A stretch of 40,160 nt of DNA, taken from CALMEC01 sp964393105 (GTDB lineage: Bacteria; Actinomycetota; Thermoleophilia; Miltoncostaeales; Miltoncostaeaceae). Location of the stretch: NCBI GenBank assembly GCA_964393105.1, contig CAYMSM010000059.1:1-40160 (forward strand), read 5' to 3'. The notes beneath the pieces were generated by a model. The model was not told where the DNA came from. It did not search any database and saw only the letters and a program-made list of their open reading frames with translations. The translations under genes were made by a program, and so were the position numbers. Positions 15,569-22,845 of this stretch are shown here, one piece after another (the stretch's first letter is position 1; each line of letters starts with the position of its first letter).

Positions 15569-17434
15569 TCAGTCCGCCTCGGACGCCTCTTCCCATGCGT
15601 GCATCAGCCAGGCGAGCTCCCGCTCGAGCGTGACGTGCCGCTCGCCTGCGGCACCGACCGCATCCCGGTCGACCAACACGTCCGGATCGGCAAGCCGCGC
15701 AGCGACCTCGCGCAACTCGTCCTCCACCGCCGCGATCCGCACTTCGAGCTTCTCGATCTCCCGCAGGCGTCGGCGTGGCGGGCGCGTCTGGGGTGGCACC
15801 TGCTTCGCGGGAGGCCGCTTCGGCGTCGGCGCCGCAGACGGCTGGGATCGCGCCTGCTCGCGATGACGCACGAGGTCCGTGTAGCCGCCTGGACGGATGA
15901 CGATGCCCCCGCCTTCCAGCGCAAGGGTATGCGTCGCGACGAGGTCGATCAGGGCCCGGTCGTGCGAGACCATGATCACGGTGCCGTCGTATGCCTCGAG
16001 CGCCTCCTCGAACGCCTCACGGCTTTCGATGTCCAGGTGGTTCGTCGGCTCGTCGAGCACCAGGAAGTTGCCCCCATGCGCGATGAGCCGCACCAACGAC
16101 AGGCGCCGTCGCTCACCCCCGGAGAGCATCTCGACCTTGCGCTCGGCCACTTCCCCCGAAAAGAGGAACCGTCCCAGCAGGGTACGCGCCTGGGTGTTTG
16201 TCAGCGCGGTTCCGGCCAGGACGGTCTCGATGATCGTGCGCTCCGGGCGAAGCTCCTGCACGTGTTGGGAGAAGTACCCCACCGCAACCTTGTGCCCCAG
16301 GCTGACGCGGCCGTCCGTCGGTCGGCGGATCCCAATGAGCGTCTCGACCAGCGTCGTCTTACCCGCACCGTTGGGTCCGACCACCGCGACCCGCTGACCG
16401 CGCTCGATCGCAAACCCGAGATCGCGCAGCAAGAGCGCATCCCCCGCACCGACGTCGAGGCCATCGGCTTCGACGACCACCCGGCCCGACCGCTCGGTCT
16501 TGGGGAATCCGAACGCAAGCGAGCGCTCCCTGGTGGGTGGCGGGGCGACCCGCTCGATGCGGTCGAGCTGCTTCTTGCGCGACTGGGCCTGTCGCGCCTT
16601 GGTCCCCGCCGACCACCGCTCGACGAAACGCTCGAGGCGGGCGATCTCGCGGGCCTGGGCCGCTGCGAGCGTCGCCTGCGTGGCGAGGGCCTCGGCCTTG
16701 GCCCGCCGGAACGCGGAGTACCCCATCGGCCACACCCGACTCTTCTCGCCGTCCAGATCGAGCACCTTGGTCGTGACCGACTCCAGGAACCATCGATCGT
16801 GTGAGACAAGGACGATCGTCGCGTCCACCTCGGACAGCGCCGTCTCGAGCCATTCGACCGACTGCAGGTCCAGGTGGTTTGTCGGCTCATCGAGCAGCAG
16901 CACGTCGGGCCGCGAGACCAGCGCGCGAGCGAGCGAGGCGCGTGTCAGCTCACCCCCCGAGAAGGACCCCAGGGGACGGTCCACCCAATCCGCTTCGATC
17001 CCCAGCCCGCGCTGCACCCGCTCGAGCCACGATTCCCATTCATAGCCGCCGATGCGCTCCAGCTCCTTCTGGGCCCGGTCGTAGGCGCCCATCACGTCCG
17101 CGCCGTGATCACCACCCCCCATGCGCTGTTCCAGCTCACGCAGCGTGCCCTCGATCACCCTGACCTGCGCCAACCCCTCGGCCACGTAGTCGCCCAGCGT
17201 GATGTCGCGCCCCAGCGGTGGCCGCTGATCGTGCAGGGCCACGACGGCGCCGCGCGGCAGCACGACCTCGCCGGCATCGGGTGCGATCTGACCGGCGATA
17301 CAGCGCAAGAGCGTCGTCTTGCCCACGCCGTTTCGCCCGACGACCGCCAGGCGATCCCCGGGTTCGAGGCGAAGCGCGACGCCCTCAAAGAGCGTTCGCG
17401 CGCCGAATGATTTTGTGAGTCCGACCGCATGCAC
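15569..17434 (-). CDS. ABC-F family ATP-binding protein
   Basis: A 621-residue soluble protein with two ABC domains and no membrane segments. Domain 1 has GRNGVGKTT, FSGGELTRASLA and LLLDEPTNHLD; domain 2 has GPNGAGKTT, LSGGERRRLSLV and LVLDEPTNHLD. Between them is a charged helical linker (about residues 235-310). A C-terminal Pro-rich hinge and coiled coil (REIEKLEVRIAAVEDELREVA) follow. ABC-F proteins bind the ribosomal E site to relieve stalling, some giving antibiotic protection; this one is closest in architecture to Uup/EttA-like housekeeping types. The GTG start is supported by TACCCT eight bases upstream on the minus strand. It shares a 20-bp spacer with the divergent RNase D gene. 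Confidence 0.92.
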   Translation of the reverse strand: MHAVGLTKSFGARTLFEGVALRLEPGDRLAVVGRNGVGKTTLLRCIAGQIAPDAGEVVLPRGAVVALHDQRPPLGRDITLGDYVAEGLAQVRVIEGTLRELEQRMGGGDHGADVMGAYDRAQKELERIGGYEWESWLERVQRGLGIEADWVDRPLGSFSGGELTRASLARALVSRPDVLLLDEPTNHLDLQSVEWLETALSEVDATIVLVSHDRWFLESVTTKVLDLDGEKSRVWPMGYSAFRRAKAEALATQATLAAAQAREIARLERFVERWSAGTKARQAQSRKKQLDRIERVAPPPTRERSLAFGFPKTERSGRVVVEADGLDVGAGDALLLRDLGFAIERGQRVAVVGPNGAGKTTLVETLIGIRRPTDGRVSLGHKVAVGYFSQHVQELRPERTIIETVLAGTALTNTQARTLLGRFLFSGEVAERKVEMLSGGERRRLSLVRLIAHGGNFLVLDEPTNHLDIESREAFEEALEAYDGTVIMVSHDRALIDLVATHTLALEGGGIVIRPGGYTDLVRHREQARSQPSAAPTPKRPPAKQVPPQTRPPRRRLREIEKLEVRIAAVEDELREVAARLADPDVLVDRDAVGAAGERHVTLERELAWLMHAWEEASEAD

Positions 17435-17441
17435 GACGGGG

Positions 17442-17448
17442 TAGGGTA
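17442..17448. promoter_or_regulatory. Symmetric bidirectional -10 box between ABC-F and rnd
   Basis: TAGGGTA contains TAGGGT on the plus strand, seven bases before the rnd ATG (17455), and TACCCT on the minus strand, eight bases before the ABC-F GTG (17434). Both genes would then be leaderless and driven by overlapping -10 elements in only 20 bp. Confidence 0.55.
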
Positions 17449-17454
17449 GCGACG

Positions 17455-18633
17455 ATGTCGACGGAACCCCTCATCACCGACCGCGCAGGCGTCGAGAGCG
17501 CAGTACGCAGGTGCCGTGACGCCGGTCGGTTCGCATTGGACTTCGAGTTCCTGTGGGAGCGGACCTACAAGCCGATCGCCTGTTTGGCGCAGGTCGCGAC
17601 CGAGGACTTCGTCGCGCTGATCGACCCGATCGCGGGGGCTCCCCTCGAGCCGCTCGTGGGGCTCGTCGAGGATGAGGCCATCGAGACGGTCATGCACGCG
17701 CCAGCGGCCGATTTGACCCTGCTGGCGCTTCATTTCGGTGCAGTCGCAAAGGGAATCGTGGACGTCCAGCTTGTCGCAGGTTTTGTGGGGCTCGGCGCAG
17801 GTCAGAGCCTGGGCACGCTTCTCGACCGCGGGCTGGGCCTGCACCTGGCGAAGGCCGAGAGCTATAGCGACTGGTCCCGACGGCCGTTGACGGCCGCCCA
17901 ACTCGACTACGCGGCGGACGACGTGCGCCACCTGCCGGCGTTACGCGATCGGCTCGAGGAGCGCGCGACCGATTTGGGTCGCTGGGAGTGGGTGCGCGAG
18001 GAGCACCGGTTGCGATACGGCCCGGGGGCCCGGTTCACCACCGATCCGGGCGAGGCATGGCGCAAGGTCAAAGGACACGGACGGCTCTCATCACGCGAAC
18101 GTTCGGTGCTGCGCGAGGTCGCCGCCTGGCGTGAGCGCGAGGCGTTGCGCCGCGACCGGCCGCCGGCATGGCTTCTGCAGGATCGCCTCGCCCTCGACAT
18201 CGCCAAACGCAGGCCCACCAACCGCGAGGCGCTTGGCCGCGTCCGCGGCCTGGACGAGAAGATGCGCGACCGGCAGGCGCACGAGCTCCTCGACGCCGTC
18301 GCACGGGGGGTTGCCGCACCGGACATCGACCTCCCGCGTCCCGTGCGTCCCGACCTCGCTCAGCGCCTGGCGGTGTTGGGGTCGATCGGCCAACTCCTCG
18401 TCGCGGTACGAGCGGACGCCGCCGGGCTCGCCGCCCCACTCATCGCCACACGCGACGACGTGGAATCGTTCGTCGGTGCCAGGCTCACCGGCGACGGCGT
18501 CTCACATCCCCTCGGCAGCGGGTGGCGCAAGGAGCTGGCCGGCGACGCCCTGGCAGCACTCGCGGACGGGCGCCTTGCGGTCGCACCGTCACCCGACCCC
18601 CCCTACCTCGTTGAGATCGACCATCCGGCGTAG
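17455..18633 (+). CDS. rnd: Ribonuclease D
   Basis: A 3'-5' exoribonuclease of the DEDDy family that trims tRNA and other RNA 3' ends (392 residues, the usual length). Catalytic acids are D29 and E31 (ALDFEFLW), D86 (HAPAADL), and Y150/D154 (DYAADDV), at nearly the numbering of the E. coli enzyme. One HRDC domain follows the nuclease (REREALRRDRPPAWLL ... RRPTNREALGRVRGL), and a second, weaker HRDC-like region fills the C-terminus. The ATG is chosen because of the leaderless -10 box. It is divergent from ABC-F; both concern RNA or ribosome housekeeping, but no direct coupling is shown. Confidence 0.92.
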   Translation: MSTEPLITDRAGVESAVRRCRDAGRFALDFEFLWERTYKPIACLAQVATEDFVALIDPIAGAPLEPLVGLVEDEAIETVMHAPAADLTLLALHFGAVAKGIVDVQLVAGFVGLGAGQSLGTLLDRGLGLHLAKAESYSDWSRRPLTAAQLDYAADDVRHLPALRDRLEERATDLGRWEWVREEHRLRYGPGARFTTDPGEAWRKVKGHGRLSSRERSVLREVAAWREREALRRDRPPAWLLQDRLALDIAKRRPTNREALGRVRGLDEKMRDRQAHELLDAVARGVAAPDIDLPRPVRPDLAQRLAVLGSIGQLLVAVRADAAGLAAPLIATRDDVESFVGARLTGDGVSHPLGSGWRKELAGDALAALADGRLAVAPSPDPPYLVEIDHPA

Positions 18634-18664
18634 GGCCGGATCGCGTGGGACGCCGGTGCGAGCA

Positions 18665-19363
18665 CTAGGCGTTGCCGACGAGCGGCGCGAGATCCGCCAT
18701 CGCCGTGAACAGTGCGACGCGCGCGATGGATGGCGCCGCAGCGGTCAGAGGCACGATCTGGCGTTGTGTCTGCTCGACGTACTGCCCTGCCCAGCGCCGG
18801 TGACGATCGCCCGTGCGCATCACGAGGGCCTGGAGGCTGCGCAGGTTGTCGGTGCGATCGGCCAGCTTCAAGACGTGCGCATCGGGCGGGCCGTCCGCCT
18901 TCAGGCGGGCGTAGTAGGCCGTCACGGCCTCCCGCTCCTCGCTGGGCGGTGCGGTCAGCCACGCGACGATGTCCGCGACCTGCGCGCCGAATCCCTCGAC
19001 GACCTCCGCAAGCGTCGTGGGCGTGTCCTCAACCACGTCGTGCAGCAACGCGGCCTGCCCCAACACCGGGGAGTCATGTCCCCAGCGGGCGAGCTCCAGC
19101 GCGACACGGACCAGGTGGATCCAGTACGGCGTCTCGGAGCCGCGGCGACGTTGATCGTCGTGCCTGGCCCTCGCGAATGCCAGCGCGCGCCGGAGCGCGA
19201 CCCGCTCGTCCTGAGGGTGGTTTGCAGCGAAGTCCACCCAGGCGCGCTCGACGGTGGCAGGCGTGTCGAACACCGTAGGCCACGCGAGCTCGATCGGCCC
19301 GATCGGCATCAGGGCGGCACTCGCCTCGGCCAGGGTCGGGGGTTGCAATGGCGACGGGGTCAC
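18665..19363 (-). CDS. HD-domain phosphohydrolase, (p)ppGpp hydrolase-like
   Basis: A 232-residue protein with the RelA/SpoT-type HD core. It has YWIHLVRVALELA, AALLHDVVEDT (the HD pair) and VLKLADRTDNL, in the order of small alarmone hydrolases such as MESH1. The synthetase domain is absent. It may remove the 3' pyrophosphate of (p)ppGpp or a related nucleotide. I start at GTG 19363 because TACCCT lies exactly seven bases upstream on the minus strand (19371-19376); the longer open frame would read into the ppx gene. Its start lies one base from that of the divergent Ppx/GppA gene, whose product family also acts on pppGpp, so a shared stringent-response context is plausible. Confidence 0.82.
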   Translation of the reverse strand: MTPSPLQPPTLAEASAALMPIGPIELAWPTVFDTPATVERAWVDFAANHPQDERVALRRALAFARARHDDQRRRGSETPYWIHLVRVALELARWGHDSPVLGQAALLHDVVEDTPTTLAEVVEGFGAQVADIVAWLTAPPSEEREAVTAYYARLKADGPPDAHVLKLADRTDNLRSLQALVMRTGDRHRRWAGQYVEQTQRQIVPLTAAAPSIARVALFTAMADLAPLVGNA

Positions 19364-19364
19364 G

Positions 19365-20936
19365 GTGTCTAGGGTAGCGCCCGAACCAGACGACGGTGGC
19401 GAGCGCCGGGTCGCAATCGTCGACCTGGGATCCAACAGCTTCCGGCTGGTGGTATTCCGCTACCGCGCCGGCAGCACGTTTGCGCTGACCGATGAGATCC
19501 GCGAGTCGGTGCGCCTGTCGGCGGGGATGCGTGACGGAGAGATCCAACCGGATGCCATGGCCCGGGCGACGGCGGCCGTGCGCGCGTACGCGGCGTTCTG
19601 TCGCGCGGCGGGCGTCACCGACGTGATCGTCGCGGCGACGAGCGCCATCCGCGACGCGACAAACCAGACCGCCGTCCTCGCCGCATTCGCCGCCGATGGC
19701 ATGACCGCCCGCGTGCTGACCACCCGCGAGGAGGCCTACTACGGCTACCTCGGCATCGTCAACAGCATGACGGTCGAGGACGGCCTGTTCGTCGACGTCG
19801 GCGGCGGGAGCGCACAGGTGGGTCGCATCACTCGGCGTGCATTGGAGCAGACGATGAGCGCACCGATCGGCGCCGTGCGCATGACGGAGGCGTTCCTGCC
19901 CTCCGGCCGTGCCAAACGCAGCGAGGTCAAGGCCCTTCGCCGTCACGTCCTCGACGCGCTCGACACCGCCAACTGGTTCGCCGCCGACGATTGGGCGCTG
20001 GTCGGCACGGGCGGCACGATCCGGACGCTGGCGGCGATGGCCCAACGGGCATCCGAGTATCCGCTCGCTGAGATCCACGGCTACGCGCTCAGCCGCGACA
20101 CGCTCGCGCAACTGACCGAAGAGTTGATCCGCCGACCTGTCACCCAACGAAGCCGGATCTCGGGACTCAAGGGCGATCGCGCCGACATCATCCTGGCGGG
20201 GGCCGTCACCATCGACACCGTGATGGAACGGGCCGGCGCCGACGCGATCCAGGTGTGCTCCCAGGGTCTCCGCGAAGGTCTGTTCTACGAGCGGTTCCTC
20301 GGCGCCGCCGCCCCTCCCCTCTTCACGGACGTGCGGCGTGCAAGCGTCATCAACGTCGCGGGGCGATACAGCGCAGACCGCCCGCACACCGACCACGTCG
20401 CGTTTCTCGCGCTCGAGATCTTCGACGGAACCGCACGGGCGGGGCTCCATCCGGGCGTCGAAATCGAGCGGGAATGGCTGTGGTCAGCCGCGATGCTGCA
20501 CGACATCGGCGTGGTCGTCGACTATCACGACCACCACAAACACGGTTTTTACCTGGTGTTGAACGCTGGGTTGCCGGGCTTCTCCCACCGCGAGTTGGCC
20601 CTGATCGCGCTCCTCGTCCGGTCGCATCGCAAGGCGCCGCCCAACGGCGACTGGCTGCAGCCGCTCTTCCAGGACGGGGACGATGAGCGTCTCCTGCGCC
20701 TTGCGTCGTGCCTGCGTCTGGCCGAACAACTGGATCGCGACCGGGCGCGCCTCGTGCGCTCGGTACAGGTGGATGCTCGCTCCAATTCGATCACCCTCAC
20801 CCTGCTCGGCCAGACGGAGCCGTCGGTCTCACTCTGGTCGGCCAGCCAGGAGGGACCCGTGTTCGAGCGCGCCTTCGGTCGGAGGCTTCAGATCGTCAGC
20901 GATTGGTCCGCCAGTGGGATCTCGCCACCCGGGTAG
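19365..20936 (+). CDS. ppx: Ppx/GppA phosphatase family protein (exopolyphosphatase or pppGpp phosphohydrolase)
   Basis: A 523-residue enzyme that removes terminal phosphates from polyphosphate or pppGpp. N-terminal actin-fold motifs are AIVDLGSNSFRLVVF, VDVGGGSAQVG and GTGGTIRTLA. The C-terminal half is an HD-like helical domain (AAMLHDIGVVVDYHDHHKHG) as in full-length Ppx. The start is uncertain: GTG 19365 is the only in-frame start close to the conserved N-terminus. It overlaps the HD gene's leader, and no Shine-Dalgarno sequence is visible. A TAGGGT box at 19370-19375 would place a transcript start downstream of this GTG, so either another promoter within the HD gene is used or an unusual start applies. 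The 3' end overlaps the converging decarboxylase-like gene by 49 bases. Confidence 0.88.
   Translation: MSRVAPEPDDGGERRVAIVDLGSNSFRLVVFRYRAGSTFALTDEIRESVRLSAGMRDGEIQPDAMARATAAVRAYAAFCRAAGVTDVIVAATSAIRDATNQTAVLAAFAADGMTARVLTTREEAYYGYLGIVNSMTVEDGLFVDVGGGSAQVGRITRRALEQTMSAPIGAVRMTEAFLPSGRAKRSEVKALRRHVLDALDTANWFAADDWALVGTGGTIRTLAAMAQRASEYPLAEIHGYALSRDTLAQLTEELIRRPVTQRSRISGLKGDRADIILAGAVTIDTVMERAGADAIQVCSQGLREGLFYERFLGAAAPPLFTDVRRASVINVAGRYSADRPHTDHVAFLALEIFDGTARAGLHPGVEIEREWLWSAAMLHDIGVVVDYHDHHKHGFYLVLNAGLPGFSHRELALIALLVRSHRKAPPNGDWLQPLFQDGDDERLLRLASCLRLAEQLDRDRARLVRSVQVDARSNSITLTLLGQTEPSVSLWSASQEGPVFERAFGRRLQIVSDWSASGISPPG
19370..19376. promoter_or_regulatory. Symmetric -10 box at the HD/ppx divergent start
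   Basis: TAGGGTA again: TACCCT on the minus strand is seven bases before the HD-gene GTG (19363), a leaderless layout. TAGGGT on the plus strand points towards ppx but sits after the only good in-frame ppx start. The ten bases TAGGGTAGCG are identical to those at 17442-17451. Confidence 0.45.
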
Positions 20937-21571
20937 CAGAACGACGCGTTGGGCGAGTAGAAGCCCCAGGTGACCTCGAGCGGGGACTTGGGCCGCAGCG
21001 CGTACACCGAGCTGTCGGGGTCGAGGAACTCCAGGCTGGTGACCTGCCACGGATCGACAAGCGTCGCGATCCAGGGATAGATCCCGTCGACAAGGCTGCC
21101 CTTGACGTCTGTGATGTAGGAGAGCTGACCGCTTGCCGTGACGGCGGGTATCCCGACCGCGGCCGTCGAGCGGATGACGGGGGTGTCGCCCGAGTAGGTC
21201 GTGGCGATCACCTGCCCCTGGGACAGCTCGATCGTGGTCTTGCCGGGTGACGCCGGCACGCCACGCGCGCTCACGTAGTCGCGCATGTCGGGAGACGAGT
21301 TGAAGTAGTGCGTCCACCACCGGCTCGGCGTGGCGCCATCGGGCGCCGTTCGATCCAGATCGAGCCCCGCATAGGTCAAGGAGTACGCGCCGAAGCCCGA
21401 CGTCTGCTCTGCGGAATCCACGACGTACTGGTTCATGAAGAGTTGTTTGTTGTCGATCGCACGCAACTGCGGCGGGAGCAGCGCCGCAAGCGCGTCGGGA
21501 TCCTCGGGGATCCAGCCGAAGTAGAGCATCCGGCTGTTGATGACCATCTGCGGGGCAACAAGATTCGACAC
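20888..21571 (-). CDS. Acetoacetate decarboxylase-like superfamily protein
   Basis: A 227-residue protein resembling the acetoacetate decarboxylase (ADC) fold: an opening like MLYFGWIPEDPDALAALLP, then SLTYAGLDL, a central SQGQVIATTYSGD and a C-terminal FYSPNASFCYPGGEI. ADC family members decarboxylate or otherwise transform beta-keto acids through a Schiff-base Lys; I could not identify that Lys with confidence, so the reaction is open. I start at GTG 21571 because AAGGAG lies five bases before it; ATG 21589 and GTG 21592 upstream lack such a signal. It follows yciH by about 40 bases on the same strand and may be co-transcribed. Its 3' end overlaps ppx by 49 bases. Confidence 0.65.
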   Translation of the reverse strand: MSNLVAPQMVINSRMLYFGWIPEDPDALAALLPPQLRAIDNKQLFMNQYVVDSAEQTSGFGAYSLTYAGLDLDRTAPDGATPSRWWTHYFNSSPDMRDYVSARGVPASPGKTTIELSQGQVIATTYSGDTPVIRSTAAVGIPAVTASGQLSYITDVKGSLVDGIYPWIATLVDPWQVTSLEFLDPDSSVYALRPKSPLEVTWGFYSPNASFCYPGGEIPLADQSLTI

Positions 21572-21611
21572 GTCCACTCCTTCGTTCATCACACGGGCGT
21601 CCGCCGGGAGA

Positions 21612-21947
21612 CTAGCCCCCGGCGAGCTTGGTTTGGTAGCGGCCGGCGAGGTGCGCCACGATGCGTTGGCGATGATCGCCTTGGATCTCGACGACGCCGC
21701 CCTTGGCGGTCCCTCCCGTCCCGCACAGTCGCTTGAGCTCCTGCGCCGTCGCGTCGAGCGACCCGGAGGGCAGTCCCGTCACGAGGGTGACGGTCTTGCC
21801 TCCGCGTCCCGACTTGGTGCGGCTGACTCGCACAACCCCATCGCCGGGAGGCATGCCGGGCGTCCGCGGGGGTGTCGCACGGGTGATCCGTCCGGACTCG
21901 CTTGAGTACACGCGGGTCGCTCTCTCGGGCAAGTGGTTCGGCGTCAT
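21612..21947 (-). CDS. yciH: SUI1/eIF1-like translation factor YciH
   Basis: A 111-residue homologue of bacterial YciH, the eIF1/SUI1-fold protein that can influence start-codon choice and initiation fidelity. It aligns end to end with E. coli YciH: RVYSSESGRI near the start, GDGVVRVSRTKSGRGGKTVTLVTGL, ELKRLCGTGGTAKGGVVEIQGDHR and the terminal KLAGG. The start is ATG 21947. On the minus strand TAGGGT (21959-21964) stands 11 bases before the ATG, giving a leader of only a few bases; GTG three codons earlier is an alternative. It is divergent from the PHP gene. A fidelity factor in a genome with many leaderless starts is noteworthy. Confidence 0.9.
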   Translation of the reverse strand: MTPNHLPERATRVYSSESGRITRATPPRTPGMPPGDGVVRVSRTKSGRGGKTVTLVTGLPSGSLDATAQELKRLCGTGGTAKGGVVEIQGDHRQRIVAHLAGRYQTKLAGG

Positions 21948-21957
21948 CGCTGACACG

Positions 21958-21964
21958 TACCCTA
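21958..21964. promoter_or_regulatory. Symmetric -10 box between yciH and the PHP gene
   Basis: TACCCTA reads TACCCT on the plus strand (six bases before GTG 21970) and TAGGGT on the minus strand (11 bases before the yciH ATG). This is the third divergent pair in the window with the same seven-base motif in one orientation or the other. Confidence 0.5.
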
Positions 21965-21969
21965 CCGGC

Positions 21970-22011
21970 GTGCGCCAACTTCCCGCCGTGCACCGCCTGC
22001 CCGCGTGTTGA
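21970..22011 (+). CDS. Possible leaderless 13-codon leader peptide before the PHP gene
   Basis: The GTG at 21970 lies six bases after the plus-strand TACCCT box. It opens a frame of 13 codons (MRQLPAVHRLPAC) that ends TGA at 22009-22011. That stop overlaps the PHP start region (GTGTTGA, 22005-22011), so translation of the short frame would deliver ribosomes to the PHP start, which has no Shine-Dalgarno sequence of its own. It may instead be incidental. Confidence 0.33.
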   Translation: MRQLPAVHRLPAC

Positions 22012-22835
22012 TCGATCTGCACGTCCATACGACGGCGTCGGATGGTGAACTTGCCCCGGCCGTGCTGGTTGCGCATGCCGCGACGGTCGGGTTGGACACG
22101 TTGGCGGTGACCGACCACGACACGGTGGGCGGACTGGCAGAGGCGCTCGCCGCCGGAGCCCATCACGGGGTCCGGGTGATCCCGGGCGTGGAGCTGACCG
22201 CGCAGGTGCCGCATGGCTCAATGCATCTCCTCGGGTACTTCAGCGAGGCGGCTCCACCGCAGCTCGTCGACACGCTCGTCGCCCTGACCACGTTTCGCGA
22301 GGCTCGCATCCGCCGGATCGTCGAGCGTCTTGACGAGCTGGGCGTCCCGCTGAATTGGGATGACGTGCGCACCCGCGCTGCCGGACAACTTGGGCGCCCC
22401 CACGTCGCCGCCGCGCTCGTCGCGGCGGGCCACGCGGACAGCATCGCGCAGGCCTTTGACCGGTGGCTGGCGGACGGCCGCCCCGCCCACGTGCCGTCCC
22501 GGGGTCTCGACCCCGTCGAGGCCGTGAGGCTCGTCGGCGCCTCGGGCGGGGCATCGGTGCTGGCCCACCCGGGATCGCTCGGGCTGAACGCGCGGCATCT
22601 GAGGTCGTTCGTACAACGGCTCTCGGCGGCAGGTCTCTCCGGAATCGAGGTGCACCGCCCCGAGCACACGCCCGATCAGCGTGATGCGTACGGGACGATC
22701 GCCCGGCAGCTCAAGCTCGTGCCGTCGGGCGGGTCGGACTTCCACCGGCCGGACGGACCGTTCGCGCTCGGCGACACGGGCACACCGGGTCTGGCGAGCG
22801 AGGCCGCCGACCGCTTGCTCGAGCGAATCCGCTAG
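22005..22835 (+). CDS. PHP-domain phosphoesterase, YciV/TrpH (RNase AM) family
   Basis: A 276-residue metal-dependent phosphoesterase. The PHP motifs are present: DLHVHTTASDGE at the N-terminus, TDHDTVGG, the Glu in IPGVELTA, a central GRPHVAAALVAAG, LAHPGSL and the C-terminal GSDFHRP. This layout matches YciV/TrpH proteins, which act as 5'-3' exonucleases on RNA ends and on 3',5'-nucleotide bisphosphates. The start is GTG 22005 or TTG 22008; neither has a ribosome site, and translation may depend on the overlapping leader frame. Its TAG stop forms the first bases of the TAGGAT box that serves the next gene. Confidence 0.88.
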   Translation: MLIDLHVHTTASDGELAPAVLVAHAATVGLDTLAVTDHDTVGGLAEALAAGAHHGVRVIPGVELTAQVPHGSMHLLGYFSEAAPPQLVDTLVALTTFREARIRRIVERLDELGVPLNWDDVRTRAAGQLGRPHVAAALVAAGHADSIAQAFDRWLADGRPAHVPSRGLDPVEAVRLVGASGGASVLAHPGSLGLNARHLRSFVQRLSAAGLSGIEVHRPEHTPDQRDAYGTIARQLKLVPSGGSDFHRPDGPFALGDTGTPGLASEAADRLLERIR

Positions 22836-22838
22836 GAT
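22833..22838 (+). promoter_or_regulatory. Leaderless -10 box of the oligopeptidase gene
   Basis: TAGGAT (22833-22838) lies seven bases before the TTG at 22846 and reuses the stop codon of the PHP gene. This supports TTG as a leaderless start. Confidence 0.5.
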
Positions 22839-22845
22839 TTTTCCC

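Noticed and set aside
19074..20450. 458-codon minus-strand frame over ppx
   Set aside because: Antisense shadow of the HD/ppx region; ppx carries all family motifs.
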